Source: CAZVWV01 sp964631745 | GTDB lineage: Bacteria; Bdellovibrionota_C; UBA2361; JBGSMV01 | Direction of reading: 5' to 3' | Assembly: GCA_964631745.1 (NCBI GenBank) | Contig: CAZVWV010000024.1 | Span: 1 to 33,791, forward strand | DNA: 33,791 bases | Shown: piece after piece, positions 1-8,915 of the stretch | How the letters are laid out: each line of letters starts with the position of its first letter | How positions within the stretch are numbered: the stretch's first letter is position 1 | Position numbers and translations under genes: made by a program | The notes under the pieces: generated by a model | Database searches by the model: none | What the model was told of the DNA's origin: nothing | The model's input: only the letters and a program-made list of their open reading frames with translations

Positions 1-498
1 CATGGCCCCAAGTACTACATATTTAAGTCCGGCTTCAGAGGCGAGCGAACTCTTTGACCAGGCGCTTAGAAGGAATAAGGGGATGGTCGCGAGCTCAAGG
101 CTTACGTAGATAGTTACTAAATCCCGCGAAGAGACAAGCAGCATCATTCCAAGCAGTGTAAGCAAGATTAGAACGATGAATTCACCACCTCGCTCAAGCT
201 CGGAGCGTTTGGAAGCCGGCAAAATCTCAAAGCTTCCAGCCGCGATCGCCACGGTAAATAGCGCTGAAAGAATGAAGATTAGTTTAAACCAGATTGCGCC
301 GCCGCTTAGATCAAATCTTCCCCCCAGGAGCGAGCCGGTAAGAGGAGATACCAAATATAAGGAAGCTAAAGCCAGGCCCAGCCCTGCCAGTGCGATCAAC
401 GGCACAACTTTTTGGTGCCTTCTTAGGAATAGAAGATCAATGGCGAAGGCCAGCAGTGTAGTAGCTAGAATTACTATCTCTGGAAGGGCAATTAACAT
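1..498 (-). CDS. nuoN: NADH-quinone oxidoreductase subunit N (partial, 3' end outside window)
   Basis: This is the first 166 residues of an antiporter-like membrane subunit of complex I; the rest lies beyond the left edge. The ATG directly follows the nuoM stop (TAG-ATG), so the two are translationally coupled. Reading the minus strand gives a very hydrophobic protein starting MLIALPEIVILATTLLAF. It has at least five membrane-spanning stretches and ends with YVSLELATIPLFLLSAW and EAGLKYVVLGAM, which match the conserved LE...L and EA..KY...GA segments of NuoN. The subunit forms one of the three Mrp-antiporter-like ion channels in the membrane arm, next to NuoM and NuoK. It is the last visible gene of the kor-nuo operon. 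The identification rests on these motifs plus position after nuoM, and is secure despite truncation. Confidence 0.93.
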   Translation of the reverse strand, partial: MLIALPEIVILATTLLAFAIDLLFLRRHQKVVPLIALAGLGLALASLYLVSPLTGSLLGGRFDLSGGAIWFKLIFILSALFTVAIAAGSFEILPASKRSELERGGEFIVLILLTLLGMMLLVSSRDLVTIYVSLELATIPLFLLSAWSKSSLASEAGLKYVVLGAM

Positions 499-2019
499 CT
501 AAAAGCTACCTCCCTGTAATCTGTTAATAAACGGCAAGAGAGAACTCTCTATCATGTTGATCATCAAAAACGGCGCTATACCTATAATAAACAGGGCTCC
601 CACTAGAACACCCGTGCTTATACGCTCCGTGAGGGTGGCGTCCGTGAGGGATTCAAAGTGCGGGTTGTGAATTTCGCCCCAAAAGACGCGCCCTAAGCCG
701 CGTAATACATAAACGGCGGTTACTACGACCGAGAGAGTGGCAAGCACCGTCAGGACCCTTGAGAATACGATTGATTGCCACGGATTTCCGAAAAAGCCCC
801 CCAGGAACACGTGAGACTCAGCCACGAATCCCGAAAGCCCTGGTAGTCCTAGTGATGCCAAGCCGCCGATATAAAATGCCACCGCGAACCAGGGCACTAC
901 TTTCCCAAGTCCACCGAGCTCCGGAATCATGCGGGTGTGGGTACGGCCATAAATCATCCCAATCAACGCGAAAAATAGGGCGGTCATAATACCGTGGCTA
1001 AACATCTGGATTACTGCGCCCTTTAGCCCCAAAAGATTTAGCGCGCACAGACCGAAAAGCACAAATCCGCAATGACTGACAGACGAATACGCTGTGAAGT
1101 ACTTGAGGTCTTTCTGCACCACCGCCGCGAATGAGCCGTAAACTATATTTATGGTGGCAAGAATCATGAAAAAACCCGCCCACATCTGCGCACCCTGGGG
1201 TAGTAAGTAGATGGCGATTCGAAGGATGCCGTAGCCGCCAAGCTTCATCAGCACACCAGCGTGCAACATTGAGACGGCCGTGGGGGCTGAGGCATGGCCA
1301 TCGGGCGACCAGGTATGAAATGGAAAGAGCGCACCTAGTACTCCAAAGCCTACAAAAATAATCGGGAAAACCCAGCCTTGAAAAGCGGGTGCGTAGTGCG
1401 TCTGCGCTAGCACATTTAAATCGAAGGTCTGGACTGGGGCGGCGTGATAGAGCGCAAGAAAACCCACTAAGATAAAAGCTGAGCCAAACATTAGCATTAG
1501 AGTGAGTTTCATGGCGGCGTACTCCTTGGGACCGGTGCCCCAGATGCCGATCAGGAGATACATGGGGAGCACCGCCAATTCGTAAAACACAAAAAATAGG
1601 AAGAGATCGAAGCTTAGAAATACTCCAAATACGCCGGTCACTAATATTAAAAGTAACGCGAAAAATTCCTTGGCTCTTACAGTTACATTCCAACTTGCCA
1701 GCACGCCGCAAAAAATTACAATCGAGGTGAGTGCTACCATCGCTAGTGAGATGCCATCTAATCCCACCTGATAACTGATCCCGAGGCTTGGGAACCAAGG
1801 CATGCTCTCGGTTAGTTTTAATTGGGTAAAGTCAGGATCGATCGGAAGACTCGGGACCTCACGGAAGTATCGCAAAATTGTGTAGGTTGTGAGTAGCAGG
1901 TGCAGGGATGTTCCGCCTAGGGCAATCCATTTGATGCAGTGAGTCACAGACTTAGGCACAAAAATAATAAGCAGTGCCGTAAGTAGCGGAAGAAAAATTA
2001 ATGCTGATACAATGCCCAT
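499..2019 (-). CDS. nuoM: NADH-quinone oxidoreductase subunit M
   Basis: A 506-residue antiporter-like membrane subunit of complex I, of normal family length. It is hydrophobic throughout, with about 14 predicted helices. Recognisable segments are ELAVLPMYLLIGIWG in the fifth-helix region, whose Glu is the conserved membrane carboxylate, FPFHTWSPDGHASAPTAVSM, and LKYFTAYSSVSHCGFVLFG, both standard for NuoM/NuoL-type subunits. Its role is ion translocation in the distal membrane arm. The start lies 7 bp after the nuoL stop and its own stop abuts the nuoN start. The family is certain; M rather than L or N is assigned from length and from gene order L-M-N. Confidence 0.96.
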   Translation of the reverse strand: MGIVSALIFLPLLTALLIIFVPKSVTHCIKWIALGGTSLHLLLTTYTILRYFREVPSLPIDPDFTQLKLTESMPWFPSLGISYQVGLDGISLAMVALTSIVIFCGVLASWNVTVRAKEFFALLLILVTGVFGVFLSFDLFLFFVFYELAVLPMYLLIGIWGTGPKEYAAMKLTLMLMFGSAFILVGFLALYHAAPVQTFDLNVLAQTHYAPAFQGWVFPIIFVGFGVLGALFPFHTWSPDGHASAPTAVSMLHAGVLMKLGGYGILRIAIYLLPQGAQMWAGFFMILATINIVYGSFAAVVQKDLKYFTAYSSVSHCGFVLFGLCALNLLGLKGAVIQMFSHGIMTALFFALIGMIYGRTHTRMIPELGGLGKVVPWFAVAFYIGGLASLGLPGLSGFVAESHVFLGGFFGNPWQSIVFSRVLTVLATLSVVVTAVYVLRGLGRVFWGEIHNPHFESLTDATLTERISTGVLVGALFIIGIAPFLMINMIESSLLPFINRLQGGSF

Positions 2020-2026
2020 GAGGTAC

Positions 2027-3964
2027 CTAACGCCCTAAAATCCAGAAGAAGATAATAATTCCGAAAAGCCCATTTAATATCCAGGCTGCATATGTTTGAA
2101 GTTGCCCGGTTTGAAGAGCGCTGGCCCTTAAGCCCGCAAACCTGAGGCACCAACCAGAGAGATTCACTCCGCCGTCCACTATATTTCGGTCGAACCATGC
2201 TGCGGGGGTTGAGATCAGGGGAATGATAAGCTTGTGAACAATAAATAGGTAAATTTCGTCGATGTAGAACTTGTTGCGAATAAATTTATAAAGGCTGCCC
2301 ATGGCGAGGGTTAAGCGTTCTCGCAAATTGGATTTATGCACGTAAAGCACCCAGGCGCTCGCCATGCCGCTCACGGCGAAGATGCTGCCTAAGATGGGAA
2401 CGAGAGCGTCGTGGTGCTCGTTTGTGGTTTTTGCCCCAAAGTAAACAAAATCCCCAAGCGGCACAAAACCCGCAGTGACCGAAAAAACTGCCAAGATGCA
2501 CACCGGAATCAGTTCAAAGAGCGAGACGCGGTGTATGTGCTCTAAGTGAGAATTCTTAGAACTTCCCCAAAAGCATAAAAAGTAAACGCGCGACATGTAA
2601 AAGGCAGTGAGTCCCGCTACGGCTAGCGCCGTGCCGAACACTATATAGTGGCCGCTCTGAAACGCCGCCAGTAAGATCTGATCTTTGGAGAAAAATCCTG
2701 CAAAGGGCCAGATTCCGGAGATGGCAAGCACTGCTATTAAAAACACAAGATGCGTAACGGGCATCTTGCGGGCCAACCCTCCCATGTCCCATACAGAATT
2801 AGAATGTGCGGCGTGGATTAAAATTCCGGCGCACAGAAAGAGCTGCGCTTTAAAGAAGGCATGCGTGAAGAGATGAAACATCGAGGCGCTGTATCCAAGG
2901 GCATGATCGGGCGAAGAGACTCCCAGTGAGAGCATCATGTATCCGAGTTGACTTAGGGTGGAGAAAGCCAGCACGCGCTTTAGATCGTCTTGGGTGCATC
3001 CAATCAGGGCAGCAAAAAGGCAGGTGAAGGTGCCGATGAACGCCACCACCGCAAGCGCCGTTTCCGAAAAAGCAAAGAGCGGAAACATGCGCGCCACAAG
3101 AAACACGCCCGCAACCACCATGGTGGCCGCATGAATCAGAGCCGATACGGGGGTGGGGCCTTCCATGGCATCCGGTAGCCAGATGTGTAGCGGAAACATA
3201 GCGCTCTTGCCTGCAGCTCCGGCGAATATCAGGAGCAGTGCCAGCGTTAGCATGCTAAGCCCAAATATAGGCGAGGTTACCTGCGAGAATCCTTCCAGAA
3301 AACCGGGCGAGGTTAGATAGCTAAAATCAAACGGTTGCTGAAGAGAGCCCTGCGGCAAAAGCGCAAACCCATAGGCGCTTAAGATTAATATCCCCAAGAG
3401 AAAGCCGAGATCCGCAAAGCGCGTTACTATAAAGGCTTTTTTGGAAGCCGCCACGGCCGAGGGCTTCTTAAAATAAAATCCAATTAATAGAAATGAACTC
3501 GCGCCAACTAATTCCCAACACACAAACATCTGAAGGATATTTGGAGCAGAAACTAAGCCCAACATGCTAAAGGTGAATAAATTCAATATGGTGAAGAAGC
3601 GCGCCTTGCCCTCTTCATGGGCCATGTATCCAAGGGAATAAAAATGCACTAGGGCGCTAACGCTGGTTACTACCAGCATTAAAAGCACGGAGAGCGGGTC
3701 CACCAATACTCCCGCGCTTGCGACTAAGTGCTCTTGGTATCTGAGCCATTCGATTTGGAAGGGGATATTTGATGTGGGGGTAGGCAAGGACACGAACTCA
3801 GATGCCAACCCCCAAGCGAGAAAGCAGGTTACGAATACAGTCAGTGTCGCCAGAGGGGGGATGGCCCTTGCCGAGATCGGGCGCACTAAAAGTCCGAGAA
3901 CCAAAAACGATACGAACGGAAGGGTGGGGATAAGCCAGCAGTGTGCGGTAAACCAGGCTGTCAT
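2027..3964 (-). CDS. nuoL: NADH-quinone oxidoreductase subunit L
   Basis: A 645-residue protein, the largest antiporter-like subunit of complex I. The N-terminal half carries the typical WELVGASSFLLIGFYF segment, FPLHIWLPDAMEGPTPVSAL (residue about 240 onward) and LAFSTLSQLGYMMLSLG. The C-terminal part, from about residue 540, contains the hydrophilic stretch and final helix expected for the long lateral helix (FYIDEIYLFIVHKLIIPL, then FDRNIVDGGVNLSGW). It acts at the far end of the membrane arm in ion pumping. The ATG overlaps the nuoK stop by 4 bp (ATGA), showing coupling. Nothing is missing compared with ordinary NuoL. Confidence 0.97.
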   Translation of the reverse strand: MTAWFTAHCWLIPTLPFVSFLVLGLLVRPISARAIPPLATLTVFVTCFLAWGLASEFVSLPTPTSNIPFQIEWLRYQEHLVASAGVLVDPLSVLLMLVVTSVSALVHFYSLGYMAHEEGKARFFTILNLFTFSMLGLVSAPNILQMFVCWELVGASSFLLIGFYFKKPSAVAASKKAFIVTRFADLGFLLGILILSAYGFALLPQGSLQQPFDFSYLTSPGFLEGFSQVTSPIFGLSMLTLALLLIFAGAAGKSAMFPLHIWLPDAMEGPTPVSALIHAATMVVAGVFLVARMFPLFAFSETALAVVAFIGTFTCLFAALIGCTQDDLKRVLAFSTLSQLGYMMLSLGVSSPDHALGYSASMFHLFTHAFFKAQLFLCAGILIHAAHSNSVWDMGGLARKMPVTHLVFLIAVLAISGIWPFAGFFSKDQILLAAFQSGHYIVFGTALAVAGLTAFYMSRVYFLCFWGSSKNSHLEHIHRVSLFELIPVCILAVFSVTAGFVPLGDFVYFGAKTTNEHHDALVPILGSIFAVSGMASAWVLYVHKSNLRERLTLAMGSLYKFIRNKFYIDEIYLFIVHKLIIPLISTPAAWFDRNIVDGGVNLSGWCLRFAGLRASALQTGQLQTYAAWILNGLFGIIIFFWILGR

Positions 3965-4296
3965 ATGCGGCTGTCCTTCAGTTGATCCATAGCAGTAACG
4001 TTAAGACTGCGGCGGTGCCGATACAGTGAAACGAATATCGCCATGGCCACCACAACCTCGGCTGCTGCGGTGGCGATTATGAAGATCGCCATAATTGTGC
4101 CATCCACCTTGCTAGGCGAGGAATATACGTTGAAAGCCACAAAATTAAGAGCGGCTGAATTAAGTGCGAGCTCTAGTGAGATCAGAATTCCGACTGCGTT
4201 TCGGCGCGTAAGTACCCCATACAGGCCGATTCCGAAAAGCAGGCTTGAAAGAAGTAACCAGTGATTTAACGAGGGAGTTTGAGCTAAGAATGTCAT
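3961..4296 (-). CDS. nuoK: NADH-quinone oxidoreductase subunit K
   Basis: A 111-residue membrane subunit with three helices, slightly longer than the usual 100 residues because of about ten extra residues at the N terminus. The second helix contains the conserved Glu in SLELALNSAALNFVAF and the third contains AAAEVVVAMAIFVSLYR, which hold the two buried carboxylates of the NuoK channel. It contributes to ion translocation between NuoH/J and NuoN. Coding overlaps nuoJ by 4 bp upstream and nuoL by 4 bp downstream, typical of tightly coupled nuo operons. The identification is secure. Confidence 0.96.
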   Translation of the reverse strand: MTFLAQTPSLNHWLLLSSLLFGIGLYGVLTRRNAVGILISLELALNSAALNFVAFNVYSSPSKVDGTIMAIFIIATAAAEVVVAMAIFVSLYRHRRSLNVTAMDQLKDSRI

Positions 4297-4844
4297 ACGG
4301 TCTTCTCGTCGTTAGGGGTTTGTTTCGTGGCGATCACTATTCCGCCGATAATCGCTGCCAAAAGAAGCAGGGAGATAATTTCAAAGGGCAGGGCATACCC
4401 TTGGGCTCCGTAATCTAGGAAACTTCTTCCGATTGCGGCCGCGTTGGCGCTGGCAATCTCCCTGGATTGTCCGGATGTAAACTGCACGGATTTAAACTCA
4501 GTGGTTGAGAGAACGGCATAAGAGCTGCCTACAAACAAAGCTGTGGCGATCAAGGCTACAAAACGTCGCACTAAACTGGGAGGCTCTTCCAGGAGTTCGT
4601 TTGTTTGAGTAAGCATGACAGCGAAAACCAGGAGCACCACCACACCACCCACATAAACCAGGACTTGCAGCCCTGCCATAACATTCGCGCCCAGGTAGGC
4701 ATACAGCGCTGCTGTGCTCAGTAACACCCCCATAAGATATACAGCCGCTCGAAGTATGCGAAGGGATGTGACTGAGGCTATCGCAAGGGCCGGAGCCGCT
4801 GCGGCGAAGAGATAGAATAAAAAATTACTAATATGAAAAGTCAT
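4293..4844 (-). CDS. nuoJ: NADH-quinone oxidoreductase subunit J
   Basis: A 183-residue membrane subunit with five helices. Characteristic residues are in LRAAVYLMGVLLSTAALYAYLGA and the glycine-rich LQVLVYVGGVVVLLVFAVML, the family's pi-bulge helix. The last helix is EIISLLLLAAIIGGIVIA. It belongs to the E-channel region linking the quinone site to the antiporter subunits. I chose the ATG at 4844 because a GAGAG ribosome site lies just upstream; an in-frame TTG at 4859 would give 188 residues but lacks such a site. It is preceded by a 94-bp gap after nuoI, the only sizeable gap inside the operon, and overlaps nuoK by 4 bp. Confidence 0.94.
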   Translation of the reverse strand: MTFHISNFLFYLFAAAAPALAIASVTSLRILRAAVYLMGVLLSTAALYAYLGANVMAGLQVLVYVGGVVVLLVFAVMLTQTNELLEEPPSLVRRFVALIATALFVGSSYAVLSTTEFKSVQFTSGQSREIASANAAAIGRSFLDYGAQGYALPFEIISLLLLAAIIGGIVIATKQTPNDEKTV

Positions 4845-4938
4845 ATTTCTCTCTCGCAATAGACGGCGCTGAATTCTGCAGATCGGCTGAGATGATCAGA
4901 TCTAACAGGCTGCCTGCGGGAATCTCTTTCCGGCGCGT

Positions 4939-5571
4939 TCACTTATAGCCCCCCGAATCATCTTTTAGGTCATTCTGCTCTGCTCCCACCGCCGCCACAC
5001 CGTCCATCTTCTTTCCGCACATCGGTACGGGTCCATCATACGGCGTTCTTGGTTCGATGGCTTTGAGGCGCTCAGCCGGGTCTGCAATCTTGAGCAGTTG
5101 CGAGCTCGGTGCTCCGGCGTATTTGGACATGTTGTAAACCAAGAGCCGTCTGTCATAAACCGAGCCCTCAAAGTTTGGACCAAATTTGAGCACGCCAAAA
5201 GGGCAGACCATTACGCAGGCGTTGCAAAATGTGCAGCTGTCTAATCTCCAAAGCAGGACGTCCAGTTCAATCTTTGCTAGCACAGGCTTCTCTCTTTGGA
5301 CCACTCTAATAGAGCCGTTGGGGCAGACTTGCTCACAGAAGGTGCAGCTAGTGCATTTATGAAAGCCGTGCTCGTCATGAATCATCATCAGCTGTGCGCG
5401 GAAGCGCTCAAACATCTTAAGTTCGTTGCGATTCTCAGGATACTGCTGCGTCACCACCGTTTTTGGATGTACTAAGTAGTGCAGTGTCACTCGCATGCCG
5501 GTTATTAAGGACGCCAAGGCGCTAAAGATGCGTCCCACGAATGTCGTTCCCTTGTGGGAGGTTTGGCTCAT
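4939..5571 (-). CDS. nuoI: NADH-quinone oxidoreductase subunit I, 2x[4Fe-4S] ferredoxin-like
   Basis: A 210-residue peripheral-arm subunit carrying the two tetranuclear clusters (N6a/N6b) that pass electrons to NuoB. Two CxxCxxCxxxCP motifs are visible, with Cys 73/76/79/83 and Cys 113/116/119/123. An amphipathic N-terminal helix (residues about 10-35) anchors it to the membrane. In an enzyme lacking NuoEFG these clusters are the outermost remaining Fe-S centres together with NuoB, and so are the likely entry point for electrons from ferredoxin; this last point is inference. The start overlaps the nuoH stop by 4 bp. The C-terminal tail of about 45 residues after the conserved core is longer than in short NuoI proteins and contains no recognised motif. 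Confidence 0.95.
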   Translation of the reverse strand: MSQTSHKGTTFVGRIFSALASLITGMRVTLHYLVHPKTVVTQQYPENRNELKMFERFRAQLMMIHDEHGFHKCTSCTFCEQVCPNGSIRVVQREKPVLAKIELDVLLWRLDSCTFCNACVMVCPFGVLKFGPNFEGSVYDRRLLVYNMSKYAGAPSSQLLKIADPAERLKAIEPRTPYDGPVPMCGKKMDGVAAVGAEQNDLKDDSGGYK

Positions 5572-6656
5572 ACGCCCCCCGGAAATAGATAAAGTTTAAA
5601 AACCACTGCGAAAGCGGCCAGCACTAAATTTACAAATCCGATAGGTAAGAGGATCTTCCATTCAAGCTTCATCAACTGATCGACTCTGAGCCTTGGAAAG
5701 GTCCATCGAAACCAGATCATTAGGAAGATAATTGAGCCGCACTTTGCCCAGAACCAAAGAAGCGGTGGAATTAGATCCATGACATTGTTGAATCCGGCAA
5801 AATTCCCGACGTGAAACGGCATCCAGCCTCCAAGAAAAAGAGTCACCGTAAGTGCCGCCGCCACGAACATGTTTACAAACTCTGATAGGAAAAAGAAGGC
5901 AAAGCGCAGTCCTGAATACTCGGTATGAAAACCTCCTGTGAGTTCGCTCTCGCCCTCGGGGATATCGAAGGGGGTGCGGTTGATTTCAGCCACCGATGCC
6001 GTCAGGAACATCAAGAACGCCACCAAGCCGATACCGTGCGCGCGCCAAACCCACCAGCCGGCCGCTTGGCTCTGAACAATTTTTGAAAGTTGCAAGCTGC
6101 CCGAAAATAAAATTACCACTAAGAGTGCGAGTGTAGCCGATATTTCATAGGATATTATCTGCGCGCCTGAGCGCATGGCACCAAGCAACGACCATTTATT
6201 GTTTGAGCTCCAGCCCCCGATCAGAATTCCAAAGACGCCCAGACCGCTGACCGCTACCAGATAGAGGATCCCGATATTAAGATCCGCTACCTGCAGCATG
6301 GGACTGAACGGGATTACAACAAGCGCCAACATCGTGCCCAAGAGCGCGAAAAATGGCGCCAGCAGATGGAGGAGTTTGTCGGCCTTATGCGGGACGATAT
6401 CCTCTTTTAGCAGGAGCTTTAGCGCATCGGCAGCGCTTTGCATGATGCCATGCCAACCGACCCGCATGGGCCCCAGGCGGCATTGAAAGTGGGCGGCGAT
6501 CTTACGCTCGGCGTAAATTAGTACTAGCCCGGAGAGGGCCACAAAGGCCGCCACGCCGATAGCACCGAGTGCGATGTAAAAGACAGACTCCCAAATATTT
6601 TGGTCTAGGCTCTCTGCGGCCCTTGTTGCGATACTTTTTACTTCAAAAGCTGACAT
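5568..6656 (-). CDS. nuoH: NADH-quinone oxidoreductase subunit H
   Basis: A 362-residue membrane subunit that forms the floor of the quinone chamber and links the peripheral and membrane arms. Family hallmarks are YAERKIAAHFQCRLGPMRVG near residue 50, LLKEDIVP, EINRTPFDIPEGESELTGGF near residue 225, and RFAFFFLSEFVNMF. The length and about eight to nine helices are normal. The N terminus has about 25 extra polar residues before the first helix. It directly follows nuoD with 17 bp between them; in canonical 14-gene operons nuoE, nuoF and nuoG occupy exactly this position, so their absence is visible here. It overlaps nuoI by 4 bp. Confidence 0.97.
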   Translation of the reverse strand: MSAFEVKSIATRAAESLDQNIWESVFYIALGAIGVAAFVALSGLVLIYAERKIAAHFQCRLGPMRVGWHGIMQSAADALKLLLKEDIVPHKADKLLHLLAPFFALLGTMLALVVIPFSPMLQVADLNIGILYLVAVSGLGVFGILIGGWSSNNKWSLLGAMRSGAQIISYEISATLALLVVILFSGSLQLSKIVQSQAAGWWVWRAHGIGLVAFLMFLTASVAEINRTPFDIPEGESELTGGFHTEYSGLRFAFFFLSEFVNMFVAAALTVTLFLGGWMPFHVGNFAGFNNVMDLIPPLLWFWAKCGSIIFLMIWFRWTFPRLRVDQLMKLEWKILLPIGFVNLVLAAFAVVFKLYLFPGGV

Positions 6657-6666
6657 CTGATCTCTT

Positions 6667-6685
6667 TCTATCTCTATCTATCTAT
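6667..6685. repeat. TCTA-type simple repeat across nuoD stop / nuoH leader boundary
   Basis: TCTA units at 6667-6670, 6673-6676, 6677-6680 and 6681-6684 form an imperfect tetranucleotide tract. It encodes the last residues and stop of nuoD and runs into the 17-bp spacer before nuoH is read out from the other side. A change of one unit would alter the nuoD C terminus. Only four units are present, so slippage would be slow. Confidence 0.6.
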
Positions 6686-7834
6686 GTCCGGCACCACTAC
6701 ATCTAGGGTTGAAAGGATGGTAATTAAATCCGCAATACGCCAGCCCGGTGCAATGGCTGTGGCTACCCAAAGATTGTTAAAGCAGGGGCTTCGAAAGTGC
6801 ATGCGATAAGGGATATCCTTGCCGGTCGATACGATTGTTAGCCCTAATATTCCGCGCGCGGTTTCCACCTGTGTGTAATAACGCCCCTCCGGAACTTTAG
6901 GTTTTACGGCAGGCTTTAATAGCATGTGCTTGCCTTCCGGAATATTGTCGATTAGCTGTTCAAGCATGTGCATTGACTGGCGCATCTCCTCTAGGCGAAT
7001 GTTGTAGCGGTCCCAGGAGTCGCCAGCGGTACCAAGCGGAGCATCGAATCTAAGTTTGCCATAAACGCCGTAAGGTTCATCTTTTCTAAGATCGTACGAA
7101 ACGCCGCTTGCGCGAAGCACGGGTCCGGAGGCGCCAAGCGCCACAGCATCTTTTGCGCTAAGCACCCCAACGCCACAGAGCCGTTCTTTCACAATTACGT
7201 TGTTGCTAAAGAGATCTTCGTATTCTGCCAGCTTTGGCTTAAAATAAGTCAGAAATTCTTTAACGCGCCTCTGAAAGTTCGCATGAATATCGAACATAAC
7301 GCCGCCGGGCAGGATGTAGTTCATGGTTAAGCGCCCGCCGGTGGTCTCTTCGAAAATATCAGTCACGATCTCGCGGTCTCTAAAACCGTAAAGAAACGGG
7401 GTAAAGGCCCCCAAATCCATACCGAAAACTCCCCACCACAACTGGTGGCTCTGGATGCGCTGCAGCTCTGCAAAGATGGTACGAATAGTTTCGATGCGTT
7501 CGTTGGTCTCTATGCCAGCGGCTTTTTCAACCGCCATGGCCACAGCCCAGTTGTTAGTGAAAGCAGAGAGGTAATCCATGCGATCTGTAAGGTGAACGCA
7601 CTGTTTGTAAGTGAGGTGTTCCGCAATTTTCTCTATGCCGCGGTGGATGTACCCGAGCACCGGAATAACCTCGCGTACGGTTTCGCCGTCAAGTCTGCAG
7701 ATTAGGCGCAGGACCCCATGCGTCGAGGGGTGCTGTGGTCCCATATTTACAAAATATTCTTCAGTGGCGAGGGTGCTGCCGCCAAGCGCGGTAGCATCGA
7801 GCCGTTCCTTAAGCGTGCTGGCCTGTACCTGCAT
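6674..7834 (-). CDS. nuoD: NADH-quinone oxidoreductase subunit D (49 kDa)
   Basis: A 386-residue peripheral subunit derived from the NiFe-hydrogenase large subunit; with NuoB it forms the quinone-reduction site. The conserved MGPQHPSTHGVLRL (residues 31-44, containing the two histidines of the quinone pocket), GYIHRGIEKIAEHLTY, and the C-terminal APGWRIADLITILSTLDVVVPDIDR are present. It is a stand-alone protein, not fused to NuoC. The start abuts the nuoC stop (TAA then ATG). The stop codon sits inside a short TCTA-repeat tract that runs into the nuoH ribosome site. Length is normal and nothing appears lost. Confidence 0.97.
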   Translation of the reverse strand: MQVQASTLKERLDATALGGSTLATEEYFVNMGPQHPSTHGVLRLICRLDGETVREVIPVLGYIHRGIEKIAEHLTYKQCVHLTDRMDYLSAFTNNWAVAMAVEKAAGIETNERIETIRTIFAELQRIQSHQLWWGVFGMDLGAFTPFLYGFRDREIVTDIFEETTGGRLTMNYILPGGVMFDIHANFQRRVKEFLTYFKPKLAEYEDLFSNNVIVKERLCGVGVLSAKDAVALGASGPVLRASGVSYDLRKDEPYGVYGKLRFDAPLGTAGDSWDRYNIRLEEMRQSMHMLEQLIDNIPEGKHMLLKPAVKPKVPEGRYYTQVETARGILGLTIVSTGKDIPYRMHFRSPCFNNLWVATAIAPGWRIADLITILSTLDVVVPDIDR

Positions 7835-8296
7835 TTACGGTCCCTCCAGCATGAAATCATCTTTGTAGTCTTTCCTTAAGGGGAACCCCTGCCAATCGTC
7901 TTCAAGAAGTAGTCGGCGAAGATCCGGGTGTCCGCTGTAAAGCAACCCGAAGAGATCGTAAACTTCACGCTCTTGCCACTCGGCCACCCGCCAAAGTGTA
8001 TGCGCAGAGGGAACTACTGGGCTTTCGGCGCCTATGCGTGTGGTTACCATTAAATGATGCTTTAGGTTGGTTGAGTAAAGCACATAGATAAGTTCAAACT
8101 GAGCCTGCTCTACCCAATGAACGGCAGTGTGCGAAAGCAGCATGTCAAAATCAAAGCCCGCATCATTCTTAAGTGTAGAGAAAGTTTCAATTAAGGCCTC
8201 AGAAGGTATCTGAATTGCTGCAAGGTTAGCTCTCTCTTCTTTTATGAAGCGAGTATCTAGCGCCAGCAAGGTTGCAAGGAGTGCTTCCTTATCCAT
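7835..8296 (-). CDS. nuoC: NADH-quinone oxidoreductase subunit C (30 kDa)
   Basis: A 153-residue peripheral-arm subunit, at the short end of the family. The diagnostic segment is WRVAEWQEREVYDLFGLLYSG followed by HPDLRRLLLEDDWQGFPLRKDY near the C terminus, which contacts NuoD and NuoI. It carries no cofactor. The ATG lies inside the end of nuoB (8-bp overlap), so it is co-translated. The N-terminal 40 residues are poorly conserved, as is normal for this subunit. The identification from the C-terminal signature and context is firm. Confidence 0.95.
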   Translation of the reverse strand: MDKEALLATLLALDTRFIKEERANLAAIQIPSEALIETFSTLKNDAGFDFDMLLSHTAVHWVEQAQFELIYVLYSTNLKHHLMVTTRIGAESPVVPSAHTLWRVAEWQEREVYDLFGLLYSGHPDLRRLLLEDDWQGFPLRKDYKDDFMLEGP

Positions 8297-8915
8297 TTCT
8301 AACGGTACAATCCTTTTTAATAAGCGTAAGCAATTCGTCTCTAATTCCTTCCAGCGTGGCTCCCGGCGGTATCATCGCCAGCACAGGTTTCTTTCGTTGC
8401 CCTGGAGAGCGCAGGCTTTCCCCTTCGCGAATCATCTTTTGAAGGGTCAAAAGTCCAAACAAAAATGACTCTGGCCTGGGGGGGCAACCTGGCACGTAAA
8501 CATCCACAGGGATAACTTGGTCGGCTCCACGAAGTGTGGTGTAAGAATGGTATATGAAGGGTCCACCGGAGATAGCGCAAGAGCCGGTAGCGATTACGTA
8601 GCGGGGCTCTGCCATCTGTTCGTAAAGGGTTTTAAGCAACGGCGCCATACGCTTTACGATTGTGCCAGCGATAACAAGCAGGTCAGCTTGCCGAGGGGAG
8701 GGGCGCGCAACTTCTGCGCCGAATCTCGCCAGGTCGTGGCGCGAGGCGCCCGCGGCCATCATCACTTCAATGGCGCAGCAGCTTGTGCCAAAAGTCAGCG
8801 GCCAAAGACTATTAGAGCGCGCCCAATTGATAACTTTGTCCATGGTGGCAAGTAGCACGGATCCGCCCGGCACCTCTTCAAGGTAGCCCGGCATCTCTTC
8901 GGTGATTAAACCCAT
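8289..8915 (-). CDS. nuoB: NADH-quinone oxidoreductase subunit B, cluster N2
   Basis: A 208-residue subunit that binds the terminal cluster N2 and reduces quinone with NuoD. The ligands are visible as adjacent cysteines 46 and 47 in FGTSCCAIE, Cys113 in ATGSCAISGG and Cys144 in VPGCPPRPE. I place the start at the ATG at 8915 because a strong AAGGAG ribosome site lies 7 bp upstream; a TTG at 8936 in frame would add seven residues but would contain that site inside the gene. With this start the gene overlaps nuoA by 10 bp and nuoC by 8 bp. The tail after the last motif is about 65 residues, somewhat longer than minimal NuoB. Confidence 0.97.
   Translation of the reverse strand: MGLITEEMPGYLEEVPGGSVLLATMDKVINWARSNSLWPLTFGTSCCAIEVMMAAGASRHDLARFGAEVARPSPRQADLLVIAGTIVKRMAPLLKTLYEQMAEPRYVIATGSCAISGGPFIYHSYTTLRGADQVIPVDVYVPGCPPRPESFLFGLLTLQKMIREGESLRSPGQRKKPVLAMIPPGATLEGIRDELLTLIKKDCTVRNG

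Noticed and set aside
998..1798. A 266-codon open frame inside nuoM on the same strand but another frame
   Set aside because: Its residues show no domain pattern, while nuoM in the overlapping frame has full family motifs. It is a shadow of nuoM composition.
6657..6673. Possibility that nuoEFG were lost by a recent deletion between nuoD and nuoH, or that a remnant remains
   Set aside because: The junction is a clean 17-bp spacer with complete ends of both genes and no remnant coding sequence, so there is no sign of a recent break.
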